Shown piece by piece: positions 38,029-49,637 of a DNA stretch of 64,000 nucleotides. The position numbers and the translations under genes were made by a program. The first letter of the stretch is position 1, and the number at the start of each line of letters is the position of its first letter. Below the pieces are notes generated by a model that ran no database searches, was not told the origin of the DNA, and was given only the letters and a program-made list of their open reading frames with translations. This stretch comes from Gymnorhina tibicen (taxonomy: Eukaryota; Chordata; Aves; Passeriformes; Artamidae). The stretch is taken from assembly GCA_013399875.1 (NCBI GenBank), contig VXAZ01004560.1, positions 147,613-211,612 of the forward strand, written 5' to 3'.

Positions 38029-41000
38029 CTGTGGGTGAAGGCTGTCAGCGCTGAGGGTCACCCCAAAAACACCCCTGGGGCTGTAGCACCCCCTGCCCAC
38101 CCAGCACTGGGTGTCCTTGCTCAGCAGTGGGACATGGGGACACCGGTGGGACATGGGGATAGCCACGGGAGGATGGGGACGGTGGTGGAAGGATGGGGAC
38201 ACTGGTGGGAGAATGAGGACACTGGTGGGACATGAAGATTCCAATGAGAAGATGGGGACACTTGTGGGACAATGGGGACAGTGGTGGAACAATGGGGACA
38301 GTGGTGGAAAAATGAGAACAGCGTTCTCAGGATGGGGACACTGGTGGATGATGGGGACAACAGCTGGAGGTTGGGAACACCACTATTCCCGGGATATGAG
38401 CATCCCATGGACCCATCAGCAATGCCCCCGCCTGAGGGTCCCCGAGGGGAGGGCAGGCGGTGTTGGTGGGGGACAGGAGGAAGAACTGGACACGTCCATC
38501 CATGTCATGAGTGCACCACGTGCCCAGCCTCAGCCAGCCCAGTCCCAGAAAGGCCACACAGGCTGAGGGATGGGGACACCGACTGGCGACACAGCTGAGG
38601 GACCCAGGAGCCCGGGCCATGTTGGAGGGGTCACCCCCAAGTCCCCCCCTCCACAGACGCAGGACGAGCCCATCTGGGGAAAGCAGCGTTTATTGACAGA
38701 CGATGATATCAAGGCCTGGCGTGTCCCCACATCCCTCCGTGCCACCGTTGCACAACCCCAGCCCCCACGTCAGCCCCAGGATGTGACACGGTTTCCGCCG
38801 AAACCACTCCCGCCACGAGCAGCGTGCAGCTCCTGCCTCTGGGCTGCTCTGCTGGGGGACACCACAGGGTGACCTTTGTGGGACACCCACCACGGCCGGG
38901 GCCAGGCTGCAGCTCAGCTCGGCTCATGGGTGATTTATTTTGCTAAAAGACCCAATTTCTGGTGCTCCAGCTCACCTGGAGAGCACCTGCAGGCTGGCAC
39001 GTGGAGCAATGCGCAGCCCTAAGTCACCCCTAAATCCCAGTCTTGGCGTTCCCTGATGAGGAGGATGGGGATATGGGGTGCATGCCCCATGCAACAACCA
39101 CATCCTTGGAGGAAGGCATCTCCCAGGGCTTTGGCTGCCCACAGAAGAGCAGGTCCAAGGGGAGAGGTGCCACTGCGGTGGGCAGGAACAGAAACCTCTC
39201 CACCACCTCCAGGGAGGACCTGTCAAGCTGCTTTCACGAGAAGCCAAAACCAGGAGCTGTGGGTGGGGAAGAGCTGGGTTTGTCTGGGGCTGTCTGGCAC
39301 GGAGAGCTGGGCAGGGGCTACAACCAGGCTGCAGGGCCAGAAATGGCCTCACTGTGAAGCCACTGGAGCTGCCGGGTGGGTTCTGGGATGGGCAAGGTGA
39401 CATCAGCACCTGGGTGTCTCCACTGCTGGTCCCCGAGCTGCCATCCTTGGGATGGGTGAGGGTCAGACCAAGGGACAGCTCTGTGCCAAGAGGGACCACG
39501 CACCCAAATACCCCACCCGGGGCTCCATCAGCACCGTGGCACCCTCTGTGGGACACTGTTGGGTGCCCTCGGTGGGGAGGGGATGGTGGCACCTGCCACG
39601 TGGACCAGCTTGAAGCCATCACATGTGGGACCCGGACGAAGCAGGACCCTGCGCTGACGGTGGAACAGGACCCAGCACGAGGGTGGGGCAGGGGACTCTG
39701 GGCTGTCCCTGTGGAGGTGGCTCTGCCCTGAGCCCCGCTGTGCCTCCCTTGTGGGCAGGATGTGGCACAGGTCGGGTACAAACTGGGTGGTGGCTGCGTC
39801 CCGGGTGGGCTTGTGGTGCCGGGCAGGAAGCGGCTCCGCTGAGGAGCCTCAGCCGGCAGCACAAAGGAACCAGTTCTCATTTCCTGCCGGGGACCGGGGA
39901 CTGGCGGTGTGGGAGGTGGGGCAGGGCGGGTGATGTGAGGCTGGGTTGGTGATGCGGTGCAGGGCAGCAGAGAAGCACCCCAGAGGTGTCAGAGGAAGGA
40001 CTTAGTCCTCCTCCTCCTCCTCTTCCTCGGGGACAAGGATGGAGGAGCCACAGGGACTTGCCCGCAGCAGCCACATCCCATCTCCCGTCATCCCGCACCC
40101 AGCACCCTCATCCCGCCCCTGCCCGGGGCTTCCCAGCAGCCTCATAGCCCACCACGTCACTGAGTGGGTGCCACCAAATGTGCCCCAACAACCCTGCTGT
40201 GACTCAAAGCGCCTCAGAGCCTGCGGTGCCATCCCAGCCATGCCCAGCACCAGGATGAGGCTGGCTGGGACCCAGCACCAGCTGTGGGGTGAGCCAGGCT
40301 TTGCCCTACACTCAAACCAAGGCCAGGGCAGGTGAAGCAGCACCAACGTCACTTTCGGGTACAAAACATCCTTTTCCTATCATGGCTGGTGGGGACGGAG
40401 CTATTTTGGGTGTCAGACACCTCTTTTTGTTCCACACGTGAGCGGGCAGCGCCGAGCGGAGCCGGGCTGAGCCGAGCTCTGCACCAAACCTGGCACAGAA
40501 TGTTCCGGCATCCTCCAGGGAAGTGTTTGTGCTGCAAACCCCGACAGGCTGAGTGTGAACCGGGCTGAACCCTGGCAGCCGTTTCTGGGGCACGGGGGAT
40601 GTGCATCCACAGAGAGGGGATGGAAAACCTTGGCAGCATGTGGGATGGGACAACATCCCAGTTCAGACACCGGGCACTGAATCCTGCCCCACGGAAGGGG
40701 ACAGGGCAGGGAACTGCCCCAGATGGCAGCTTAGGGACTCATTCCAGCTGCAGGAAGGACCAACATCTCCAGGTGCCCGGGTGGGTGACGGACTGTGCCA
40801 CTCCTGGGATTCTCCATCCCTCATGGCCACGGAGCACCCCTGAGGTGGTTTGGGATATGCCCAGTCCTGCAGTGCCAGCTGCCCCATGGTGTCCCCTCCA
40901 GTGCCCCTGACTGCCACTGGACTTGTCCTCCTGTCCGTTCCCAGGGCTCAGCACAAGGCACAGAGCAGGACCAGGCCCACCCAGGGCTCCCCAACCTCCC

Positions 41001-43000
41001 TCACACAGCAAACTGGGCTGGGGGACACTCTCAGGACCACTTCATCCCATCAGGGACTCCCTGGACCCAGCCAGGCCCCAAACCCACCACGTGTCAGGCA
41101 GGGACAGCCGGTGGAGGAGCAGACGCGTCCCCAGGATGGCTGGAGGTGTGGCCAGAGCGGGCTGGGGCAGGCGGCCTCTGCCTCCTGCAGCTCCAGCTCT
41201 ATTTTAAGAACAAGCAGAAGCGGCTGTAGCTCCAGCCAGGGAGAGGAGCCTGATCCCGCCACCGTGCCCTCATCCCTGCGGGGTGCCTGCCTGCCCACCC
41301 TGCACTGGGATGTCCTCCTGGTTCACCCGGGGCTGGCTCCAGCAGCACGGGGGGGGCTCCTGCACCAGGACACTCTCCAGGCCCTGCTCCAGCAGCTCTT
41401 GGCTCACAGGCTGCTTCCCTCCCCACCCAGGGCACACGTCCCCCATGGGGACACCCTATGGCAGCCCCGCATCCCCCAGCCAGCCTTGGCCACCGGGCTG
41501 GAGCCCAGCTGGGGATGGGTCCAGCAGGAAGCTGAGGACCGGTTTTGTTTCCTGGTTGAGCTGAGGCCGATGCTGTGGTCAGGGCTCGCTGGTGATCTGT
41601 CCTGCTGCTGGGGCCAACAGCACATCTGCAAACATCTGCAAACATCTGCAACGGTGACATTGGCCTTGCACTCCCCCAGGTCCTGGGAGAAGAGGCAGCA
41701 AAGCCCCCACCAGGAGAAGCTCCCCGCTGGAGCAGCCCTGTCCCAGTCAGCCGCTGTTTGATTTTGACTCTACCACACCCCAACTCACAATCCCACTTAT
41801 ATATTCCCACTTAATGCCTCTTGACATGCAAAGGGGGGAAAATCCCAATTGCTCCAAGCAGGAGTATCCGAGCATCCCTATCCCGGCAGCAAAGGTGCTC
41901 CTCCTCTGCTCCATCCCAAAAATCCACCTCGTCATATCCCAAACCACTTGGCACGGGACAACCCTCCCATCACTCTGCCAAAGCGGCATCTGCCACAGTG
42001 CCCCAGCTGGGAAGGAGCCAATTTTGGAGAATAAAGTTTTGGGAAACTAAATTCCCATGTCTTGGCATGGAATGCATGTATCCATCCCCTTCCTGGCAGC
42101 AATTTGGATCCCCTAGGCTCCTCTCTGGGCTTTTCTGCCAAGGCTTTGTGCCACCAGCTCTTCCAGTTTGGGATGTCCAGCCTGAAACTGATTTGCGCTG
42201 AGCTCTCGTGGCATCACTGTAACCATGGCAACGCGTGAGGTCTGGATCGTGTCCCACCAGGAGATTCCCAGCTCATCACCACCTGCTCCATCACTGAGCT
42301 CACCAGCTCAGGAGCTGGGAAAGTTGAAGCCAGAGTCAGGGAACGCGTTTGTGGCGGGCGAGGGCAGAGGGACCCCCGTCCCCATCCCCCCGGGGTCCCG
42401 CTGCCCCCACAGCCATGAGAATGGGGAAGGGACGCTGCGAAAGGAGGAAGCAGGATTGGGACAGCCGGTTTCACAAGACGCCCGCTTCCCGTCTGGGCAT
42501 ATCCAGCCCCCTGGGTGCCCCTTCTCCTGGAAAAGGGCTTTCCCTTGGGATGAAGGCAGAGAAGGTGGTGCTGAGGGCCTGGAGCAGCGTTTTTCCCTTT
42601 TCTGACCGTTTTTTGGATTAGGGTTTCCAACCTGCTGGACCCAGCACGGCAGAAAGTGCCTCTTCCTGGGGCCTTGCAGCGGAAGCACCCCAAGGTCTCT
42701 TCCTGCCACTGCTGCTGTGACACCCGGAGCCATCACAGGCACCACCACCCCACCCAGCCACCTGCCACCACGGGTGTCCCACGGCAAACCCCCTCCTTGG
42801 GATTTTGGGGGTCCCACGGGGGTCCCGCCAGGCAGAGCCCCTCACTATCATCCCCCTGCAGCTGCAGTGGCTCCGGCTGCGATGCTCATCCCCAAATAAT
42901 CCCATAAACTCCACGAGATAAAAAAGCTCCCGAGTAATTTGTGCTCAGGGCTGGGCTGGGGAATCCCACCGAGCAGATCCCGGCGGATCCAACCGAGCAG
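38029..43000. other. FMNL1 upstream region / large first intron, no identified gene
   Basis: The first FMNL1 exon in the window has an acceptor at 38029-38031, so this stretch is intronic if FMNL1 starts near 43.8 kb. It holds a minisatellite (38095-38400), two minus-strand AATAAA hexamers (38689-38694, 38934-38939) and long but unsupported GC-driven open frames. I found neither the FMNL1 N-terminal exon nor HEXIM1/2, its human neighbours. Confidence 0.5.
38095..38400. repeat. GGATGGGGACACTGGTGGGA-type minisatellite
   Basis: Units of about 20-30 bp such as GATGGGGACACTGGTGGGA and ATGGGGACAGTGGTGGAA repeat imperfectly over about 300 bp, directly upstream (in the FMNL1 sense) of the first visible exon. 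Confidence 0.7.
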
Positions 43001-43834
43001 ATCCCGGTGTGGCGGCATCGTGGAAGCTGCGCCCGCGGCTGCTCCCGGCACGGGATCGGCAGAACGGCTCCATCTCCCGCCAGGGGCTCAGGGGATTAAA
43101 TCAGCAATTTTTTTTCTCGGAGCATTTTTGGGGAGGGCACGGATAGGGGCTGGAGCGGGTGGCGCGGTGGCGGGACCCGGCCCTCCTGGCGCGAAGGTCA
43201 CGGCCGGCCCAGCCCGCTCAAGGACGGAGGGAGCGAGCGGGAGCCGCTCTCCCGCAGTTCCGAGTGTTTCCAGGAGCTGCCATCCATCCCACGGGAACGC
43301 GGCTCCGGCATCGCCCGCTGCCCACCCCGCGGGAGGCCGGGAGCGGTGCCGGGGGCTTCCCCGGCTCCGGGGAGGAGGAGGAGGAGGAAGAGGAGGTGAG
43401 CGAAGCATCGCCGTCCGCAGCACCGGCTGCCTGCGGCGCGCTCCGGCCCTGCCGCCGATCCCGCCATGGCGGAGCCCGCCCGGGGTCCGAGACTCGGGGT
43501 CACCCCAAGAATTTGGGGATTGGATCCCCCCAAGGTGAGAGCGATGAGGGGAGGGGAGCGGCTGGGGGTCATCCCGGGGCAGGGCTGACCGTCCCCGGGG
43601 AAACGAGGTGGGAGCGGGGCAGTCATCATTATTAATAAGAATATCAATTAAATAATAAATTGAACCATTAATAGAATAATGAAATAGTAACAATACGATC
43701 ATTATAATGACGGTAACGGTGGTAACGCTGCTAATGATGCTGATGCCCGTAGGGACGCTGAGAGACCCCCCAGGCGGGTCCGGTCCCCCCCCGGCGGCTC
43801 TCCCCCGTCCCCCCCGCTATGCCCGGCCCCCTCC
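43000..43834. promoter_or_regulatory. CpG-rich block, candidate promoter (FMNL1 and/or a plus-strand gene)
   Basis: CpG density rises sharply here compared with flanking sequence and continues into the 43835-44070 gap. It is the only CpG island on the 5' side of FMNL1, so the missing first FMNL1 exon may lie in or near the gap. On the plus strand, 43466-43534 has the look of a first coding exon. No TATA box was recognised. Confidence 0.45.
43466..43534 (+). CDS. Candidate first coding exon, unidentified
   Basis: ATG in a strong Kozak context (CCCGCCATGGCG), 23 codons beginning MAEPARGPRLGVTPR, then the strong donor AAG/GTGAGA in phase 0. It lies inside a CpG island. I do not recognise the protein and could not find a matching second exon downstream before the gap. 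It could be chance in GC-rich sequence. Confidence 0.25.
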
Positions 43835-44070
43835 NNNNNNNNNNNNNNNNNNNNNNNNNNNNNNNNNNNNNNNNNNNNNNNNNNNNNNNNNNNNNNNNNN
43901 NNNNNNNNNNNNNNNNNNNNNNNNNNNNNNNNNNNNNNNNNNNNNNNNNNNNNNNNNNNNNNNNNNNNNNNNNNNNNNNNNNNNNNNNNNNNNNNNNNNN
44001 NNNNNNNNNNNNNNNNNNNNNNNNNNNNNNNNNNNNNNNNNNNNNNNNNNNNNNNNNNNNNNNNNNNNNN
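43835..44070. other. Assembly gap (236 N)
   Basis: A run of Ns between a CpG island and an AT-rich low-complexity tract. Its true size is unknown. It may contain the missing FMNL1 first exon. Confidence 0.95.
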
Positions 44071-44710
44071 ATTTAATTTTATTTAATTTTATTTTATTTT
44101 ATTTTACTTTAAATTTTCTATTTCTTTATATTATATTTATTTTTATATTTATTTTTTAAAATCTATTCTATTTTATTTTACTTCCTTTGACTTCCTTTGA
44201 CTTTATTTTAAAAATATTATCCTTAAGGTTTTTACTTTATTTTACTTTATTTTATTTTTTTATTCCTGTTTTCCCTTTATTTTATCTTGCCATATTTATT
44301 TCATTTTAGTTTATTCTCATTTTAAAAATTATTTTCATTCTATTTATTTAATTATTTTTTGCTTTAATTTTTATTTTCTATGTATGTCTTATTTTATTAC
44401 ATTTTATTTAACTATTTAATTTCATTCTATCATTTATTTTATTTCAAAATTTCCATTAATTAATTAAATTTTTTATTTAGGCTTTTTGTTTGACTTTCCT
44501 TTTATCTTACAATAATTTATTCTTATTTTATATAATTAATTTTTGTGTAATTTTATATTTTTATTATATTTCATTTATTATTTTATTTACCCTTTGATTT
44601 CTTACTATTAATTATTTTATTTTAACTGATTTTCCTCAAATTTTTTACCTTATTAATTTTATTTTTTTAAAAATTTCTTTCCTTTCAAGTGTCATTCTAT
44701 TCCATCATTC
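44071..44710. repeat. AT-rich low-complexity tract (TTTTA/ATTTT)
   Basis: About 640 bp almost entirely of A and T, with T-rich runs on the plus strand built from ATTTT, TTTAT and TTTAC units that are increasingly degenerate. It abuts the gap on one side and GC-rich sequence on the other. It looks like an expanded, decayed pentanucleotide microsatellite. Confidence 0.85.
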
Positions 44711-45221
44711 ACTTTTTTACCGGCAGTGGGAGCAGGGAGGGCACTCGGGAGGTGCTGGGCTCCCTCTCCCACCTCAGCCAGCACAAGAGGGAGCGCTGAG
44801 CCCGAGCAAACTCATCCCGCCCTGGGTGGGGACCTGTGGCAGGGCCTGGGGGCTCCCTGGGTGGGGGCCAAATCCCAGCAGTCTGGGATGCTCCTGCCGT
44901 GCCACAGGCCGGGATAAATCCGGATGGGCCGAACCACCTCGGCCGAGGGTGCCACGGCCGGGGTCACGGGGACGGGGACAGAGCTGGGCTGGCACCCTCG
45001 GTGCCCCCCGGCTGTCAGAGAGGGGCCCCAGCGCCCACGCCCCCGGCACAGCACCCCCGGCACAGCACCCCCGGCACGGCGAGCGGGATGTGGCGCCGGA
45101 GTCACCCCACGGACACGCGGCTCCTGCCCGGAGCACGGCACATCCCGGGATCCGGCTGTGACCGTGGATCCGGAGCCCTGCCAGGACACGAGGGCGTTGC
45201 ACAGACCAGGTCTGCCGAGGT

Positions 45222-45395
45222 TCGGTGAGGTTCAGTGAGAGACACTGAGATGTGGTGAGATTCGGTGAGATTTGGTGAGATTCACCAAAATTTGGTGAGA
45301 TTCGGTGGGATTTAGTGCTGTTTAGTGAGATTCGGTGAGATTCACCGAGACTGGGTGGGACCGGGCGAGATTCACTGGGTTTTGGTGAAATTTGC
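45222..45395. repeat. 10-bp minisatellite, TTCGGTGAGA family
   Basis: Units TTCGGTGAGA, TTTGGTGAGA, TTCACCAAAA and TTTAGTGAGA repeat in a 10-bp register over about 170 bp. Many copies contain GGTGAGA, which resembles a consensus 5' splice site. Confidence 0.85.
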
Positions 45396-45754
45396 TAGAA
45401 CCTAAGATTCGAGGAGAGACGTGCTGAGGGATGGGGACGGATCCAGAGGGGATCCCGGCAGCGCCAGGACCCACCTTGGTCTGAACCCCCTGCCCAGCCC
45501 CAGGCCAGACGCCGGCGCTGCCGCATCCGTCCGGCTCCCGCGGCACCTCCGGCCCGGCAGGACCTGCCAGGTGTCACCCACGGCACCGCAGGGACCAGGG
45601 GAACGCGCTGGGCCTGTTCTGCCAACCTCCCCGCCCTCTGTAAACCCCAAATTCCGGGCAGGGGACACGCGAGGACAGCAGGCACCGATTCCCTCGGTTC
45701 CCTTGGAGCGACGTTGTGTCCATCCCATTGTCCCTGGGGAGCTGGGAGAGGACT

Positions 45755-45960
45755 CATAGGCAGCTCAGCAGCGCCAAAATTGGGGTCACCCATATTTGGG
45801 GTGTTCTGATATTCCAAGGCAAATTTTACTGTCAAAATCTCTTTTGTTAAATATTTCAGCTTCTCATTAAATATTTTACGTTTCATTTCCTGATCAGGTT
45901 TTTCAGGGAAGGCGTTGCAGTCCTCTGTGGGCACAGGGTCAGCCATCCTGATGTGGTCCC
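45755..45960 (-). other. Unexplained open segment, possible exon or decayed gene piece
   Basis: The minus strand reads through about 65 codons of ordinary, non-GC-biased composition (MADPVPTEDCNAFPEKPDQE, then KRKIFNEKLKYLTKEILTVK, then FALEYQNTPNMGDPN). The lysine-rich, mixed-hydrophobic composition looks more like protein than its GC-rich surroundings. I recognise no family. There is no clear splice pair. It may be a fragment of a repeat. Confidence 0.2.
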
Positions 45961-46111
45961 AGAGGAGTGTCCAGGGGGGAATGTTGTCCCCTGGACCATG
46001 TGTAGGACCAGGGCTTCCATCCCTGTACTGGGGAGAGGCTTGGCTGTGGGGCAGGGGACTGTGGGGACTCCAAGGTCCGGGACCTCCATGAGCACCTTGC
46101 TGCATGCCGGG

Positions 46112-46275
46112 ATCATGGAACCATGGAGTGGTTTGGTTTGGAATGGGCCTTAACCAGCATCCAGTCACACCCGTGCCATGGGCAGGGACACCTTCCACCA
46201 GACCGGGTTGCTCCAAGCTCCGTCCTTGGACACCTCCACAGCTTCTCTGGGCAGCCGGTTTGGGGTGGAACTCGA
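46112..46275 (-). mobile_element. CR1 LINE 3' fragment
   Basis: ATCATGGAACCATGGAGTGG TTTGG followed by CATGGGCAGGGACACCTTCC and CTTCTCTGGGCAGCCGG. Confidence 0.85.
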
Positions 46276-48481
46276 GAGCTGGCAGAGCATCCAGGCAACA
46301 CCTCCCTGACCTCGGCTGGAAAAGGGTGCGAGGACCTGGGCGTGGGGGCCGGCTGAGGCTCTGGAGCCCCAGCAGAAGCAGGGCCGGGCCAACAGTACCA
46401 TCTCCTGGCCGCGGGGAGGGCTGCGAGGGGCGAGCAGGGCTGGGGAAGCCGGGTGTGACACGGGCCGGGTGCTGGGAGGGACCGGGCTGGCAGCGCCCTT
46501 TGCAAGGGAGGTGCTCCATGAGGGGTTTGGATTCTGCTCATTCCCGCGGACATGGAACCGAGCTGGAAACGGAGAGCCCAGGATTTTGGGCTGCTGGAGG
46601 TGTTTGGTGCAGCCTGGACATGGCAGTCTCTGCACCAGTGACACCAGGAGGACGAGCTGGGCGAGCACCCTGCCCACCCCTCCTCCCAGCCCCAGGCACT
46701 GGGACGTCTCTGGAGATGGGAGACCACCCAGACCGCTCATGGTTGGCAGGGGGGACTTCATTGCTCTTATCTGCTCTTCTCCTGAGTGCTGCACCTTGGG
46801 GTGATGGTTCTTGAGCTCCTGTGACCTCAAATAGCCTCCTGACCCCTCAGAACCTGGCTGGGACCTTTGGGAAGTGAGGACACCCCCACTGGGTGTTCTC
46901 TTCACCTGGGGAGCTTTGCTGGGAGGCGAGTGCATCCCAGCTCAGGTGTTCCTGATGTTCCTTCAGCACGCGCAGCTTCTCCCTCCATTGAGCCACCCTC
47001 ACCTCGGGCTTGTTCATGTGGACAAGGGTGTGGTCCCTTTCACCACATCCTTGTCACTACCCTGTCCTCGTAGTCCCGTGTCTTCTCTCCTCTCACCGCT
47101 TTCCTGGTGTTCGGTACATGAGGGCATTTACCTGAGAACTCCAGTTATCCCGGGGCTGGTCACTTCCTGTGATAAAAGTCCTTTAAAAACCATTCTAGAA
47201 ACGCCACATTCAAATGTTCAACCTTCAATATGTGCCCAGGGCTACATTTTTTACATCAAGGGTAATTTCAGACACTTCAGTTTGTTTTCTTAATTAATTT
47301 CAATTCCCTGGAAAACACTCAAGCAGGAATGGATTTTTTTCCCCCTGAATTCGCAGGTCCACAAAAAAAATCCTACTTCCTGGTGTTAGAGCTACCCAGC
47401 TACCCAATATTCCCTCATCCAAACAAGCATTCCCAGATTTAGATAGTGCAGCCCGAGGTTATCTGATCCCCTGGCACTGAAGGATAAAGCTCCAGAACCT
47501 TGAGGGTATTTGGACAGCTGACCCCACCACACGTTCCTCAAAGAGCTGGACCTGGGGGCAACTGAAATACCTGAGATAAGGTACCTGAGATAAGGTGGGA
47601 ACCACTTCTCAAGATTCCCCAGGGACATCACTCATCCTTTCTACCCCCGTGGAGGATTCCTGAGGATCTGAGGACACACTCTGGGGTTGTGTGGCTGAAG
47701 TGAAGGTCAACCCAAGGGTCTGTCTTGATGGAAGGACAAGATCTTAATTCCTTTGCCTCTGAGATCCTGAGATTGGAATTCTATTTTCAGCACTGCTGAA
47801 TTTCTCAGTGGCTGTGATGAGTTCCAGGTATAATTCATTCTCCATTCCTTCCTGACTTGCAGAGTTTAATGTGTTAAGCCACGGGAAGCAGTGGAAGGAG
47901 AAGGAACACGTGTCTTCTGTCAGTAAATAAGTTTCTTCTGTAGGTAAATCAGTTTTTTACACTATAAATATAGGATTAGAGAGAAAAAGTTCATGCCTGG
48001 AGTCCTGGGACTTGGAGTTTCAGGGCCATGAGGAGTTTGGGAAACAGAGGAAGATAAACATCGTTCCCAACCAGAAATATTTTGGTAATGTCACATGGTA
48101 AATAGCTCATCAAGGGATTGATTATACGCAACTTGGTGTTTGCTTATCATCTGCAGCTTGAGCACATTCAGCGCCGTTCCCGAGGGATGGGTTTGGAATC
48201 TGTGTAACGAGGAAAACACGGAATAGACAGCGGGTAAAAACCGGGACGTGATGTGTGGGAAAGGGGCTCCTCAGACTCCCTCTGTTACTCTGGGATGGGA
48301 AGTGCTGGAGGCAGAATATGGAATATTTTTGTTTGTTTATTTGTTTCTAAGGAGTTTCTTCTCCAACTCGGAGCAGGGAATCCACGGCTCCTGCTGAAAA
48401 CTCGGGAGGAAGAGGAAGCAGGTGAGTTCTGTCAGGATGTCTCACACAGCTGCTGGAGAGCCAGGGTTGGACCCTGCGAGG

Positions 48482-48836
48482 AATCATGGAACCATTCAGG
48501 TTGGAAAAGCCCTCTGAGATCGAGTCCAGTTCCCCCAGCACTGCCCAGGCCACCACTGACCCGTGTTCCCAAGTGCCACATCCACACGGCTTTGAAACCC
48601 CTCCAGGGATGGGACTCCACCCCTGCCCTGGGCAGCTGTGCCAGGGCTGGACACCCCTTTCCATGGAGAAATTTTCCCTAATCTCCAATCAAAACCTCCT
48701 CCGGCATATCCTGAGGCCGTTCCCCTTGTCCTGTCCCTGTTCCCTGGGAGCAGAGCCCGACCCCCCCCGCTGCCCCCTCCTGTCAGGGACTTGTGCAGAG
48801 CCACAGGGTCCCCCCGAGCCTCCTCTTCCCCGGGGA
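48482..48836 (-). mobile_element. CR1 LINE fragment, GGTTGGAAAAGCCC subfamily
   Basis: AATCATGGAACCATTCAGGT, CCTCCAGGGATGGGACTCCA, GAGAAATTTTCCCTAATCTC and CCGTTCCCCTTGTCCTGTCC follow the order of the CR1 3' consensus. Confidence 0.9.
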
Positions 48837-49637
48837 ACTTTGGGGCTTTCCAAAAGGACTCCCCATTCTCCAGCAGCAGGTCCATACACAAGTTTCCAAG
48901 TAAAGTTCCTTCTTAAATTTCATCTTCTGTTTCCAACAAGAGATAAGAGCACCGAGCCCCGGGCAGGGCATGTGACAATCTGCCACCCCCCCGCTCTCCT
49001 GCTTCCTGTGGTCAGATGGACCCAGCAGCCACGGACATTATTAGCAGGAACGGGCTTTTGCCACAAAAATTCAAGTCAGGCCTGGGCACTGATAAAGCCC
49101 TGGAAGCTGGAGAGTCTGTCCCACAATGAGGGGACAGGGTGGTGACACCTCCCTCCCCCTGAGCCCAAGAGAAGAGCCACAGTGCCCCCAGCCAAGGGGT
49201 TCAGGCACTGGGGCTGCTCAGCCATCTCTGGAGGCTGCAGGATGACAAATCCTGCTGTGATGGCCACCGGCTTCCAGAGGGTTCGGCAAACTGTCCAAAA
49301 CGGATTTGTCATCACCACTCCACAGCAGCTCCCAGGGCTGGTGTCCCCTTCAGCTGTGTCCCGTGAGTGGCTCCCAGGCCGAGCTCTCAGACACGTGTCC
49401 CCCCACGGCGTGGGTGGATTCAGTTCTGTTTAATAAAAGTAAGAGTTTCCTCCTCGCCCCTGCTCCAGGAAGAGGAGGAGGAAGGGTTGAAGCCGTGCAT
49501 TATTTGGCACAGCTGGACCCTGGCGCTGGGCACGGGGCTGGGCTGCTCCAACCAGGGCACCTTCAGGAGGCCTCTGGCATCAGCAGGTGCTGGGGGAGAG
49601 CAGCCCCCAGCCCAGCTTAACACGAGGAGGGTTTTCA

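Larger units (their letters stand above)
44716..48480. other. Intergenic, GC-rich then moderate GC, no named gene
   Basis: Holds a 10-bp minisatellite (45222-45395), an unexplained open frame on the minus strand (45755-45960), a CR1 fragment (46112-46275) and about 1.8 kb (46.6-48.4 kb) in which I see no feature. Confidence 0.5.

Noticed and set aside
38972..39880. 302-codon open frame on the minus strand
   Set aside because: GC-rich sequence with low stop density, biased composition (Ser, Pro, Cys, Arg), overlapping open frames on both strands and no family resemblance.
40850..41761. 303-codon open frame on the plus strand
   Set aside because: Same GC-driven pattern. No motif, splice logic or conserved block was recognised.
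45395..46519. 374-codon minus-strand frame taken as one gene
   Set aside because: It includes a CR1 fragment (46112-46275) and GC-rich noise. Only the 45755-45960 part looks protein-like, and it is reported separately with low confidence.
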